64,000 nt of DNA from Clostridium grantii DSM 8605 (GCF_900129965.1 NZ_FQXM01000023.1:1-64000), one strand, 5' to 3'. Shown: positions 1 through 8,550, counted from the first letter of the stretch. Translations and numbers: made by a program. The notes: generated by a model from the sequence alone, not told the origin.

Positions 1-232
1 GTTCTAAGCCAACAATTATAGTCTTCTTTTGATTTTCCTTAGCTACTGATTTAGCCCATTCTTCAAACATTTTAAATCCATGTGAAGTATTTTCAAAGGG
101 TTGTACTTTACTAAATTCTATACCCCTGTAATCAAATGCTCTCGCATATTGAATTTCCTTTGCGATATCAATTCCTATAACTAAAGTTTTTTCTGTAATT
201 GACAAAATCTTTTCATTTTGTGTATAATTCAT
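1..232 (-). CDS. IS110-family transposase, N-terminal part (cut by window edge)
   Basis: The minus-strand reading frame starts at ATG 232-230 behind GGAGG and runs off the left edge after about 77 codons. The start VIGIDIAKEIQYARAFDYRG matches the N-terminal DEDD (RuvC-like) domain of IS110-family transposases, in which the first catalytic Asp lies in the G(I/V)DIAK motif. The continuing text (HGFKMFEEWAKS, then KKTIIVGLE) also fits this family. These enzymes move circular intermediates without ordinary terminal inverted repeats and, for IS110-group members, use a bridge RNA from the non-coding end. The C-terminal serine domain is outside the window, so intactness cannot be judged. Confidence 0.85.
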   Translation of the reverse strand, partial: MNYTQNEKILSITEKTLVIGIDIAKEIQYARAFDYRGIEFSKVQPFENTSHGFKMFEEWAKSVAKENQKKTIIVGLE

Positions 233-240
233 ATTGAGTA

Positions 241-307
241 CCTCCACTGATAATTTTTAATTAGGGATAAACGTTCGAACGTCTTATACCCCGTATTTTA
301 TCAGCAG
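241..307 (-). ncRNA. structured leader of the IS110 transposase, candidate bridge-RNA segment
   Basis: Directly upstream of the transposase ribosome site, on the minus strand, an outer stem is formed by CTGATAA (247-253) and TTATCAG (298-304). In RNA it extends by about three further pairs, two of them G-U. Inside it, GGGATAA at 264-270 and TTATACCC at 284-291 enclose the perfect 12-bp palindrome ACGTTCGAACGT (271-282). The 3' arm of the outer stem abuts the GGAGG. IS110-group elements carry their bridge RNA in the 5' non-coding end; that this hairpin belongs to one is inference. Confidence 0.4.
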
Positions 308-474
308 GTGCTCTTTTTTTCAAATTTCATTTTACTTCATAACAGGAATGCTCCTCGTATAAAAATTCAAAACAAACCTAGGTATATTTTACCATATATT
401 ATTGAAAACGTGTGGGAAAATGTGAATTTTTTTTTAGATAAGTTGGAAGAACTAGAAGAGTTGGAAGATTTGGC

Positions 475-503
475 TTGATATAAATGAAATAAATGAGTAA
501 ACT
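475..503 (+). promoter_or_regulatory. probable polA promoter
   Basis: TTGATA (475-480), a 17-bp spacer and TAAACT (498-503) lie 30 bp before the polA start codon. The -10 is imperfect, so the call is moderate. Confidence 0.45.
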
Positions 504-532
504 AAGAGTAGTAAAAAATTTTGGAGGTACAT

Positions 533-3271
533 ATGAATAAAGAAAAATTATTAATATTAGATGGACATAGTTTGATGTATAGAGCATTTTTTGGGTTGCC
601 ACAGTTTACTAATTCAGAAGGACTTCACACAAATGCAATATATGGTTTTATAAATATGATGTTAAAGATTAAAGATGAAATTAAGCCGGATTATATAGTG
701 ACGGCCTTTGATAAAAAAGCTCCTACTTTTAGGCAAAAGGATTTTGCAGAATATAAGGCTGGAAGAGAGAAAATGCCTTCTGAATTAAGAGAGCAATTTC
801 CTATTTTAAAGGAAATTTTAAAGGATATGGCTATCAATATTTTTGAAATTGATGGTTTTGAAGCGGATGATATTATTGGTACTTTATCTGTTTATGCAGA
901 GGAAAATAATATAGAGGTTTATATTGTAACTGGAGATAGGGATGCACTTCAACTTGCAACAGATAATGTTAAAATTGTAATCAATAAAAAAGGTATGACT
1001 GACAAAACAATTTATGATAGAAATAAAATGATAGAGGAATATGGGGTTACGCCTATTGAATTTATAGATTGCAAAGGTCTTATGGGTGATAAGTCTGATA
1101 ATATACCTGGAGTACCAGGGGTGGGAGAAAAAACAGCTTTTAAATTGATTAAAGAGTATGGGTGTATAGAAAAAGTTTTAGAAGATGTGGAAAATATTAA
1201 AGGCAAAAAATTAAAGGAAAACTTGATTGAATACGCAGAACAAGCTATTTTAAGTAAAAGATTAGCTACAATTGTAACTAATGTTCCTATAGAAATGTCT
1301 TTGGAGGATATAAAGTCAAAAGAGGACTATGATGTTACCAAAGTTAAAGAAACTTTTAAAAAATTGGAGTTTAAATCTTTATTGAGCAGATTTGAAAGTG
1401 ATAATAAGGAAGATTCTAATGATATAGCGGAAATAAAACCAGAAGAAAACAGTGTTTCTGAAATTGATGTGGAAATTTCAATTAAGAAAGTTCAATGCGA
1501 AGAAAGCTTAATGGAATTAACAGAAAAAATAAAAGATTTTAAAGGTGTAATTTTTGTTTCTTTTTTTTATAATGATGAAAACTTTTTTACAAAATCAGAT
1601 TTCACCAAAATTTATTTGAAATTTGAAGAAGAATATTATGAAGTGAATAAAACTGAATTAAATAATTTGGAGAATGGTGAAAAAATCAAAATAAAGTTTA
1701 AAAAATTAGCTGAAAGTATTTTTCAAAATACCAATATAAAGATAATATCTCATGGAACAAAGAATGCTTATAAAATCTTGAGAAAAATAGATGTAGATTT
1801 TAATAATTGTTTATTTGATATGGAAATAGCAGCTTATCTTTTGGAGCCAGCTAGAAAATCTTATGATTTGTTGGATTTGTTAGAGAGTTTCTACAATGAA
1901 GATCTTGAGAAATTTGTTTTGAGAAATACAAAGGACAAGGATTTAGATGAGGAAGCTATTATTACAAGAAATGAGAATAGAGAAATTTTAACAATAAAAT
2001 ATATGGATAAACTTTATGAGTATTACCTCGGAAATATTAAAGAAAAAGATATGAATTCCCTTTATTTTGATGTGGAGCATCCATTAATAAAGGTGTTAGG
2101 AGAAATGGAAGCCAACGGATTTAGAATTAATGAAGAAATTCTAAATGATTTAGGGGTAAAATTAAGCTTAGAGATAGAAAAAGTTGAAAAAGAAATTTAT
2201 GATATATCTGAAGAAAAATTTAATATAAACTCTCCTAAACAATTAGGAAAAATATTATTTGAAAAATTAGATTTGCCAGTAATCAAAAAAACTAAAACGG
2301 GATATTCTACAAATGCAGAAGTGCTAGAAAAATTAAGAGATAAACACCCTATTATAGATAAAATATCTCATTATAGACAAATAACTAAATTAAATTCCAC
2401 TTACGTAGAAGGTTTAAAAAATGTAATTGAAGAAGATGGAAAGATACACACTACATTTAATCAAACTGTTACTACAACGGGAAGACTTTCAAGCACAGAA
2501 CCTAATTTGCAAAATATACCTATAAAATATGAATTGGGGAGAGAAGTTAGAAAAGTTTTTGTGTCGGATAATCCAGAAGATATAATTTTATCAGCAGATT
2601 ATTCGCAAATCGAATTAAGAGTTCTTGCTCATATATCTGAGGATGAAAATTTTATAGATGCATTTGTTCACCATAGCGATATTCACAGAAAAACTGCGGC
2701 AGAAGTATTTAAAGTACCTTATGAAGAAGTAACATCAAAGCTTAGAAGTAATGCCAAAGCAGTTAATTTTGGTATAGTTTATGGCATAGGGCCTTTTAGC
2801 TTATCAGAGGATTTGAATATTTCTAGAAAAGAAGCGAAGGAATATATAGAAACTTATTTTGAAAGATATCCTAAAATTAAAGGCTATTTTGATAATGTTA
2901 TTAAAAATGCAATTCAGGACGGATATGTTACTACTATTTTAAATAGAAGAAGATTGATACCAGAGATTCAAGCTTCAAGTAAAATTGTAAAAGCTTTTGG
3001 AGAGCGTTTAGCAATGAATACTCCTATCCAAGGATCTGCAGCGGATATTATTAAATTAGCTATGATAAAAGTATACCATAGGCTTAGCACGGAAAAATTA
3101 GAATCTACTTTATTGCTGCAAGTACATGATGAATTGATTTTAAATGTTAAAAGACATGAGTTAGAGAAAGTAAAAGACATTGTTAAGGTTGAAATGGAGA
3201 ATGTAATAAAGCTTTCAGTACCTTTAGAAGTTGATATGAACACAGGGGAAAATTGGTATGAAACAAAATAG
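533..3271 (+). CDS. polA: DNA polymerase I
   Basis: The product (912 aa) fills gaps in repair and removes Okazaki primers. The N-terminal 5'-3' exonuclease (about residues 1-290) begins LLILDGHSLMYRAFFG and carries FEADDIIGTL and GDRDALQL. The C-terminal polymerase (about 515-912) has TTGRLSSTEPNLQNIP, motif A ADYSQIELR (Asp near 689), the O-helix RSNAKAVNFGIVYGIG and motif C QVHDE (Asp near 866). The middle 3'-5' exonuclease fold lacks the DxE and later Asp residues, so proofreading is probably dead, as in many Firmicute PolA proteins. The ATG at 533 sits 4 bp after GGAGGT; a TTG at 521 would overlap that site and is rejected. coaE overlaps its 3' end. Confidence 0.98.
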   Translation: MNKEKLLILDGHSLMYRAFFGLPQFTNSEGLHTNAIYGFINMMLKIKDEIKPDYIVTAFDKKAPTFRQKDFAEYKAGREKMPSELREQFPILKEILKDMAINIFEIDGFEADDIIGTLSVYAEENNIEVYIVTGDRDALQLATDNVKIVINKKGMTDKTIYDRNKMIEEYGVTPIEFIDCKGLMGDKSDNIPGVPGVGEKTAFKLIKEYGCIEKVLEDVENIKGKKLKENLIEYAEQAILSKRLATIVTNVPIEMSLEDIKSKEDYDVTKVKETFKKLEFKSLLSRFESDNKEDSNDIAEIKPEENSVSEIDVEISIKKVQCEESLMELTEKIKDFKGVIFVSFFYNDENFFTKSDFTKIYLKFEEEYYEVNKTELNNLENGEKIKIKFKKLAESIFQNTNIKIISHGTKNAYKILRKIDVDFNNCLFDMEIAAYLLEPARKSYDLLDLLESFYNEDLEKFVLRNTKDKDLDEEAIITRNENREILTIKYMDKLYEYYLGNIKEKDMNSLYFDVEHPLIKVLGEMEANGFRINEEILNDLGVKLSLEIEKVEKEIYDISEEKFNINSPKQLGKILFEKLDLPVIKKTKTGYSTNAEVLEKLRDKHPIIDKISHYRQITKLNSTYVEGLKNVIEEDGKIHTTFNQTVTTTGRLSSTEPNLQNIPIKYELGREVRKVFVSDNPEDIILSADYSQIELRVLAHISEDENFIDAFVHHSDIHRKTAAEVFKVPYEEVTSKLRSNAKAVNFGIVYGIGPFSLSEDLNISRKEAKEYIETYFERYPKIKGYFDNVIKNAIQDGYVTTILNRRRLIPEIQASSKIVKAFGERLAMNTPIQGSAADIIKLAMIKVYHRLSTEKLESTLLLQVHDELILNVKRHELEKVKDIVKVEMENVIKLSVPLEVDMNTGENWYETK

Positions 3272-3899
3272 TTTTAAAGGGAAAATGATTAAAGTTGGAT
3301 TGACGGGTGGCATAGGAAGTGGAAAAAGCACCATTTCTAATATGATTAAGGAAAAGAATATACCTGTAATAGATGCAGATATAATTTCTAGAGATGTACT
3401 TAGGCTTTATCCAGAAGTGCTTATAAATATAAAAAGTACTTTTGGAGCTTGCTTTTTTGATGATGACAAGCAACTTAAAAGGCAAGAATTTGGTAATTTT
3501 ATTTTCGAAAAAAAAGAGAGAAAAGAAACTTTAGAAAAAATTATTATTCCTTTTATAATAAAGGAAATAAATGAAAGAGTTCTTGAATATGATAAAATAA
3601 ACACAGAAATTATTGTTATTGATGCGCCTACATTAATAGAACATGAATTACACAAAACAATGGATGTGAATATTTTGGTTTGGGTAGACAAGGAAACTCA
3701 AATTAATAGAGTTATGATAAGAGATAGCCTTACCAAAGAAAATACTATTAATAGAATTAATTCTCAGATGAGTATGGAAGATAAAAAAACTTTTGTTGAT
3801 TATATTATAGACAACTCAGGATCAAGGGATTTATCGGTAAAACAATTAAACAATGTTCTGATAAACATTAAACAGAATTTAATAAAGGTGAAAAAATGA
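3258..3899 (+). CDS. coaE: dephospho-CoA kinase
   Basis: CoaE phosphorylates dephospho-CoA in the last step of coenzyme A synthesis. The P-loop GLTGGIGSGKST lies at the N-terminus, followed by VIDADIISRDV, and IDAPTLIEHELH matches the family's acceptor-binding region. The length (213 aa, or 204 from the second Met) is normal. Two starts are possible: ATG 3258, overlapping the polA stop by 14 bp with AGGGG about 9 bp upstream, and ATG 3285, which puts the family-typical MIKVGLTGG at the N-terminus. The polA-coaE-transglycosylase overlaps indicate one operon. The LID region MIRDSLTKENTINRI is close to usual. Confidence 0.95.
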   Translation: MKQNSFKGKMIKVGLTGGIGSGKSTISNMIKEKNIPVIDADIISRDVLRLYPEVLINIKSTFGACFFDDDKQLKRQEFGNFIFEKKERKETLEKIIIPFIIKEINERVLEYDKINTEIIVIDAPTLIEHELHKTMDVNILVWVDKETQINRVMIRDSLTKENTINRINSQMSMEDKKTFVDYIIDNSGSRDLSVKQLNNVLINIKQNLIKVKK

Positions 3900-4492
3900 A
3901 ATTTCTTAAGAGAATAATAATAATTGGATTAATGATCTTGGTAGTAGGCATTAGTGGAAAGAGTATAGCTAAGTATTTCTATCCTTTAACTTATTGGGAG
4001 TGGGTAGTAGAGTATTCAGAGCAATATGAAATTGATCCTTACTTTGTTTTTGCCATAATTAAAGCGGAAAGTAACTTTAATTATAATGCAGAATCACCTA
4101 AAGGAGCTAGAGGTTTGATGCAAATTATGCCTGATACTGCTCAGTGGGCAGCCTCGCTAATGGGTACTGAAGATTACTCGGATGATAAACTTTTTCAGCC
4201 AGATTTTAATATAAAATTGGGTTGTTGGTACTTAAATAACTTAAAAAAAGAGTTTGGCGATAATAACAAATTAATTTTAGCAGCATACAATGGTGGTAGA
4301 GGTAATGTTAATAAATGGCTAGATAATGAAGAATATTCTTTAGATGGTGAGGAACTTCATAATATACCATTTGGAGAAACTGATAAATATATAAAAAGAG
4401 TAGAAGTAAATTATAATGTATATAAATTTCTTTATTGTCAAGGAGAATTTAGAGATATTTTAGAAAAAATAATCTCTCAATATTTCAGATAA
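3896..4492 (+). CDS. soluble lytic transglycosylase, SLT family
   Basis: This 198-aa exported enzyme cleaves peptidoglycan glycan strands with 1,6-anhydro product formation. One N-terminal membrane anchor or uncleaved signal (about residues 6-25) is followed by the SLT domain. AIIKAESNF contains the catalytic Glu58, and GARGLMQIMPDTA and LAAYNGGRGNV are the other family motifs. It starts inside the coaE stop codon (ATGA overlap), so translation is coupled. A small transglycosylase after coaE is a common Clostridia arrangement. The tRNA-Leu promoter begins just past its stop. Confidence 0.93.
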   Translation: MKFLKRIIIIGLMILVVGISGKSIAKYFYPLTYWEWVVEYSEQYEIDPYFVFAIIKAESNFNYNAESPKGARGLMQIMPDTAQWAASLMGTEDYSDDKLFQPDFNIKLGCWYLNNLKKEFGDNNKLILAAYNGGRGNVNKWLDNEEYSLDGEELHNIPFGETDKYIKRVEVNYNVYKFLYCQGEFRDILEKIISQYFR

Positions 4493-4496
4493 TTAG

Positions 4497-4524
4497 TTGA
4501 CATAATTGGGTTTCGGTGTATAAT
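4497..4524 (+). promoter_or_regulatory. tRNA-Leu promoter
   Basis: Perfect consensus boxes TTGACA (4497-4502) and TATAAT (4519-4524) are separated by 16 bp. The tRNA starts 30 bp downstream. Confidence 0.85.
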
Positions 4525-4553
4525 AATTATATACTTAAATACATGAATTAAAT

Positions 4554-4639
4554 GCAGGTGTGGCGGAATGGCAGACGCGCTATCTTGAGGGGGTAGTGAA
4601 CAAATGTTCGTATGGGTTCAAGTCCCATCATCTGCACCA
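4554..4639 (+). tRNA. tRNA-Leu (anticodon GAG)
   Basis: An 86-nt class II tRNA with encoded CCA. The acceptor stem pairs GCAGGTG with CATCTGC. The anticodon stem CTATC/GGTAG holds the loop TTGAGGG with anticodon GAG, reading CUC/CUU leucine codons. A long variable arm (about GTGAACAAATGTTCGT) precedes the T-arm GGGTTCAAGTCCC. It is a single gene rather than part of a cluster. Confidence 0.97.
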
Positions 4640-4650
4640 AAAGATTCCAC

Positions 4651-4679
4651 TTGAAATTTTGAAAAAAGTTTGCTATATT
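4651..4679 (+). promoter_or_regulatory. promoter of the 6S-like RNA
   Basis: TTGAAA (4651-4656), a 17-bp spacer and TATATT (4674-4679) lie just after the tRNA. The predicted start is near 4686, which gives the downstream RNA its own transcription unit. Confidence 0.65.
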
Positions 4680-4685
4680 AAATAT

Positions 4686-4962
4686 AGAGAGAAACACAAA
4701 AATTAAATAGTTAAAATTTCTGGATTATGCGTGAGCTCTTGTATTGAACCTACAGTTCAAGCAAGGGAGTTCAATATTTTGATGATAATATGAACTTATT
4801 ATGAGACCCTTAGACGGCTTTTAAGAGATAGATTCACCATTGAGAACACCCACCTATCACGAGGATAGGTGTCAATTATAGGGTAGCGGTTTTTCGGAGA
4901 TATTATATGTATTTTGAAGAGAAGGATTTATTCCTTCTCTTTTGTTTTTTTTTTTTTTTTTT
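4686..4962 (+). ncRNA. ssrS: 6S RNA candidate
   Basis: The 585-base gap between the tRNA and the GGDEF gene has no plausible ORF but is highly structured. A rod-like fold is suggested by ATTTCTG near 4715 pairing with CGGAGAT near 4895, an arrangement like the closing stem of known 6S RNAs. Inside it are the stem GAGCTCTTG / CAAGGGAGTTC with a TTGAAC-CTACA-GTTCAA hairpin (about 4733-4771) and the hairpin CACCTATC-ACGAG-GATAGGTG. The body is about 190 nt (4711-4905), followed by a terminator. 6S RNA binds the RNA polymerase sigma-A holoenzyme in stationary phase. The family call rests on shape and position, not on a covariance search. Confidence 0.6.
4916..4962 (+). terminator. intrinsic terminator of the 6S-like RNA
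   Basis: Stem AGAGAAGGA / TCCTTCTCT with a short loop, then a T-rich tract ending in an uninterrupted run of 18 T (4945-4962). Confidence 0.9.
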
Positions 4963-5145
4963 GAATGTAAAAATTAAAATCTATATGAAATAGGTCATAA
5001 AAAATAATGGGTTTAATGGTATAATATCTACAAAATATGGATAGAAAAACAGGCTAGAAAAAACTTTGACAGCTTTCAATCAAAATAAAAATTTAACAAA
5101 AAAATTAATAATAATATATTTATATAGAAAATCATTACTGTCAGA

Positions 5146-5174
5146 TTACAAAAAGTGATAAAATATGTTATAAT
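5146..5174 (+). promoter_or_regulatory. promoter of the GGDEF/EAL gene
   Basis: TTACAA (5146-5151), 17-bp spacer, TATAAT (5169-5174). The leader to the start codon is about 45 nt and shows no c-di-GMP riboswitch. Confidence 0.6.
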
Positions 5175-5225
5175 AAGGGGGTATATTAAAAAAAGGGTAA
5201 AAGTTGAAGGGTTGGAATATAGCTA

Positions 5226-7790
5226 ATGATTAAAAATAAAATAAAGATAATTAATTACTTTATTGTTCTTATAATTGTAATAATGATAATTAGTATTTTT
5301 TCGGGTTTAAAGGTGAAGGCAATTCATACCAAAAGAATTCTTTTGATTAGTTCATACAACTATAGTTTTCCCACCTTCCAAAATCAAATAGAAGGAGTGA
5401 AATCTCAACTTAATTCTTCTGAAGTTTTAATTGATGTAGAGTTTATGGATTTTAAAAGATTTGAGACGGAAACTAATTTATCTAATTTTTATAATTCCCT
5501 TAAATATAAACTAGAACAATTAGAAAAATATGAGTTGGTGATAGTTACCGATGATAATGCTTTAGATTTTGCAATGGAATATAATGAAGAATTATTTAAA
5601 GATACTCCTATAGTGTTTTTAGGTATAAATAATCATCAAAAGGCAGTTAATGCATCCATAAACCCTAATATAACAGGTGTTGAAGAGTGTATATCGATGT
5701 TTGACACAATAGATATAGCAACTAAATTGAATAAAGGTGCAAAAAAGATTATTGCTCTTTCAGATGGAACCGAAACTAGCAGGTCGGATTTGGAGCTTTA
5801 TTATACTACCAAAAAAGAATTCCAAACTTATGAATTTACTGATATAAATTTAAGTGAAATGACTTTTGAAGAGTTTTATGGAGAAATAGAACAAATAAAT
5901 AAAGATGATATTGTATTACTTTTATCAGCTTATACAGATAAGTTAGGCAATGATAAAAGTTTTAATGAAAGTTTAGAGCTTATTAATGAATCTTGCCAAG
6001 CTCCTATTTATCATTTATGGGAACATGGAATAGGAGAAGGTGTTTTGGGAGGAAAGGTTATTAGCCATTATGAACAAGGAAAAAGGGCTGGAAAAATAGT
6101 TAATAGCGTGCTTAATGGTGAGTCTATAAAAAACTATCCTTTAATAACAGAAGAAAATAATAAGTACATCTTTGATGTAAAAAAATTAGAAGAGAATAAT
6201 ATAAGTATGAATTTATTACCTAAAAATACTATTTTAATAAATGAAAAAATTTCTTTTTACGAAAATAATAAAAAAATAGTGAATAGAATAATAGCTTTGT
6301 TTATATTTTTATCCCTACTAATAATATACTTAATGACTAATATACATATTAGAAAAAAACATGAAAAAGAGTTACTTAATAAAAATGAGGAATTAAATGA
6401 TACTTTTCAAGAATTGGCAATATCACAAAATGAGCTAAAACGTCAATATTCAAAGATTCACAAATATGCTTATTATGATAATTTGACAGGTCTTACTAAT
6501 AGAACTAGTTTGAAAATTAAATTAAGAAATCTAACTCAGATTAAAACAGATTATTTGAAACAATTTGCAGTGATATTTTTAGATTTGGATAATTTTAAGT
6601 TTGTTAATGATTCTTATGGACATTCTATAGGAGATAAAGTTTTGAAAGAGATTGCCAAGGAATTAATTAAGTTAGATTTGGGAAATTCATCAATTTACAG
6701 GTTGGGTGGAGATGAATTTGTACTAATTTTAGAGGATTATCAAGATACTTTTGATTTGAATTATAAGACTGATAAATTAAGAAAAACACTTGATAGAGCA
6801 ATAGATATTGAAGGAAATAAGTATTTTATAACAGCTAGTATAGGGGTGGCTATATATCCGCAAAATGGGAAAAATTATTCCGAATTATTGAAAAATGCAG
6901 ATGCGGCTATGTATAAGGCGAAGGAAAATGGGAAAAACTGTAGTGCTATCTATGATGAATCTATTAATGCTAAATTGAATAGAAACATGGAAATACGTAG
7001 TGAATTAGTAAATGCTTTCACTTACAAAGAGTTTTTTCTTAATTTTCAACCTCAAATTGACATAGAATCCGGAAGAGTTTATGGATTCGAGGCCTTAATT
7101 AGATGGATTAACCCAAAATTGGGTTTTGTATCTCCGGGTGAATTTATTGAAGTGGCTGAAGAAATGGGAAGGATAGTTCAAATAGGTAATTGGGTTTTAA
7201 AAGAATCCTGTATTTTCTGTAAAAAGATTAATGAAAAATATGAGAACAAGTTGATTATTTCAGTGAATGTTTCTGCAGTTCAATTGATGCAGAAAGATTT
7301 TCTTGAAAATATAAAGAATATACTTGAAAAAACTGAAGTGGATCCTAAGCTTGTAGCTATTGAAATCACAGAAACAGCAGTCTTGAAAAATTTTGATTTA
7401 AATAGAGCTAAACTTGAACAAATAAAATCTATGGGAATAAAAGTTTCCTTAGACGATTTTGGGAAAGGATATTCTTCTCTTTATTATCTTAGAAACTTAC
7501 CTATTGACACATTGAAAATAGATAAATCATTTATAGATGATATAATAACAAATGATAATGAAAGCACTATTAAAGATTTAACTGAATCTATTATTTTAAT
7601 TGCACATAAGGTGGGGTTAAAGGTAATAGCAGAAGGTGTTGAGATGCCAATGCAGTTAATGAAATTAAAGGAGTATAAATGTGATTTTATGCAAGGATAT
7701 TATGTAAGCAAACCTATAGAAGAAAAATTGGTGTGCGAATTCTTGAAAAAATTTGAAGAAAATAAAGGAGAATACAAAATATGGAATTAA
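5226..7790 (+). CDS. membrane c-di-GMP enzyme with sensor, GGDEF and EAL domains
   Basis: An 854-aa membrane protein that should both make and degrade cyclic di-GMP. After an N-terminal signal/TM segment (about 8-32) there is an extracytoplasmic domain resembling ABC substrate-binding proteins (about 36-330, starting KRILLISSYNYSFPT). A second TM (about 350-370) and a short coiled coil follow. The GGDEF motif is intact (RLGGDEFVLIL, 494-498), but the RxxD product-inhibition site is absent. The EAL domain is also intact: FEALIRW (622-624), EITET, DDFGKGYSSL, KIDKSF, AEGVE and QGYYVSKP. The balance of the two activities cannot be read from sequence. The start has only a weak ribosome site. The next gene overlaps its stop. 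Confidence 0.92.
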   Translation: MIKNKIKIINYFIVLIIVIMIISIFSGLKVKAIHTKRILLISSYNYSFPTFQNQIEGVKSQLNSSEVLIDVEFMDFKRFETETNLSNFYNSLKYKLEQLEKYELVIVTDDNALDFAMEYNEELFKDTPIVFLGINNHQKAVNASINPNITGVEECISMFDTIDIATKLNKGAKKIIALSDGTETSRSDLELYYTTKKEFQTYEFTDINLSEMTFEEFYGEIEQINKDDIVLLLSAYTDKLGNDKSFNESLELINESCQAPIYHLWEHGIGEGVLGGKVISHYEQGKRAGKIVNSVLNGESIKNYPLITEENNKYIFDVKKLEENNISMNLLPKNTILINEKISFYENNKKIVNRIIALFIFLSLLIIYLMTNIHIRKKHEKELLNKNEELNDTFQELAISQNELKRQYSKIHKYAYYDNLTGLTNRTSLKIKLRNLTQIKTDYLKQFAVIFLDLDNFKFVNDSYGHSIGDKVLKEIAKELIKLDLGNSSIYRLGGDEFVLILEDYQDTFDLNYKTDKLRKTLDRAIDIEGNKYFITASIGVAIYPQNGKNYSELLKNADAAMYKAKENGKNCSAIYDESINAKLNRNMEIRSELVNAFTYKEFFLNFQPQIDIESGRVYGFEALIRWINPKLGFVSPGEFIEVAEEMGRIVQIGNWVLKESCIFCKKINEKYENKLIISVNVSAVQLMQKDFLENIKNILEKTEVDPKLVAIEITETAVLKNFDLNRAKLEQIKSMGIKVSLDDFGKGYSSLYYLRNLPIDTLKIDKSFIDDIITNDNESTIKDLTESIILIAHKVGLKVIAEGVEMPMQLMKLKEYKCDFMQGYYVSKPIEEKLVCEFLKKFEENKGEYKIWN

Positions 7791-7963
7791 AGGTATTTAT
7801 GAAAAACATTGAAGAGCCAATAATTTTTAGCGGTGATAGAATAGATGTTTTAGAGTATGAAAGGCAAGGAATTTTATATCAACAAATTAGATGTTTTAAA
7901 AAAGGATTTAGTAAAAGTGAATATATAGAAAAAGAAGGAATTAAAAGAATCGAAAAAAATTAA
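7781..7963 (+). CDS. small hypothetical protein coupled to the c-di-GMP gene
   Basis: A 60-aa basic protein whose ATG lies 10 bp inside the end of the GGDEF/EAL gene, behind AAAGGAG at good spacing. The overlap and ribosome site support real translation and coupling. No domain is recognised: the sequence starts MELKVFMKNIEEPIIFSGD, has a central YERQGILYQQIRCF and ends in a charged tail, with no membrane segment. An adaptor role for the upstream enzyme is possible, but only position suggests it. Confidence 0.6.
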   Translation: MELKVFMKNIEEPIIFSGDRIDVLEYERQGILYQQIRCFKKGFSKSEYIEKEGIKRIEKN

Positions 7964-8097
7964 AACCTGATTAAAATAAATTGATTTGTATTTATTATCG
8001 AACTATATACAAAAAAATATAAAAAATTATACATATTATACAAAAGTAGTAGTATAATAGTAAATGTAAAGAAGTTTATTTAATGGGGGGTAATTTT

Positions 8098-8346
8098 ATG
8101 TACTGCACAATGATACATGAGAACATTACAGATTCAGTAAAAGAAATCTGCAAAGAAAAAAACATAAAAACTTTAAAGAAAATTCACATCACAATTAATC
8201 CAAGCTGTAGTTTTACAAAGGAGTCTATCAAAGAAGAATTAAAATATAATTTGCCACATATTAACTTTGATAGAATGCAAATAATTTTAGATAGTTCTAA
8301 AAATATGGACAAACAAGCAGTGATAAATAGTGTGGATGGGTATTAA
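8098..8346 (+). CDS. HypA-like mini-protein without the zinc domain
   Basis: An 82-aa protein starting at ATG 8098 behind a GGGGGG ribosome site; an in-frame ATG at 8083 lies upstream of that site. The text MIHENITDSVKEICKEKN, then KTLKKIHITINPSCSFTKES, follows the plan of the N-terminal domain of the nickel chaperone HypA (MHExxI...V, K(V)KKVxxxIGexSxVxPES). In HypA, the His after the first Met binds nickel. The zinc-binding CxxC pairs that complete HypA are missing and the gene ends normally before a terminator. No hydrogenase genes are nearby. The homology is by eye and uncertain. Confidence 0.55.
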   Translation: MYCTMIHENITDSVKEICKEKNIKTLKKIHITINPSCSFTKESIKEELKYNLPHINFDRMQIILDSSKNMDKQAVINSVDGY

Positions 8347-8404
8347 GTTTTATCAAAGATGAAACTAAAAGAGATGGTGTAAATTGAAATTTTATTTAAT
8401 ACTT

Positions 8405-8432
8405 AAAGGATAGCTTAGGCTATCCTTTATTT
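8405..8432 (+). terminator. intrinsic terminator
   Basis: AAAGGATAGC / GCTATCCTTT stem with a four-base loop and a short T-rich tail, 58 bp after the HypA-like gene. Confidence 0.8.
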
Positions 8433-8470
8433 ATGTGGTAACAAGATAAAAATAAATATTTGATATTTTA

Positions 8471-8500
8471 TAATAATTAGTAGTATAATAAATTAATAGT
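8471..8500 (+). promoter_or_regulatory. promoter of the DUF3783 gene
   Basis: TTGATA near 8471, an 18-bp spacer, and TATAAT before a roughly 50-nt leader. Confidence 0.5.
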
Positions 8501-8550
8501 TGAGCTGGGATACTATAATTAAGGTAATATTGCTGAAAGGATGAGATTTT

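Larger units (their letters stand above)
233..532. other. intergenic region between IS110 transposase and polA
   Basis: This 300-base gap holds the hairpin leader of the minus-strand transposase (241-307), an AT-rich stretch with no readable gene, and the polA promoter near its right end. The outer boundary of the IS110 element is not recognisable because these elements lack conspicuous inverted ends. Two copies of TTGGAAGA lie 18 bp apart at 443 and 461; no function is assigned. Confidence 0.6.

Noticed and set aside
443..468. Two TTGGAAGA copies as polA operator
   Set aside because: The copies are short, lie outside the chosen promoter and have no dyad; purine-rich repeats of this length occur by chance here.
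4981..5225. Possible c-di-GMP riboswitch before the GGDEF/EAL gene
   Set aside because: The leader after the promoter is only about 45 nt and lacks the conserved GEMM blocks; nothing like an aptamer fits.
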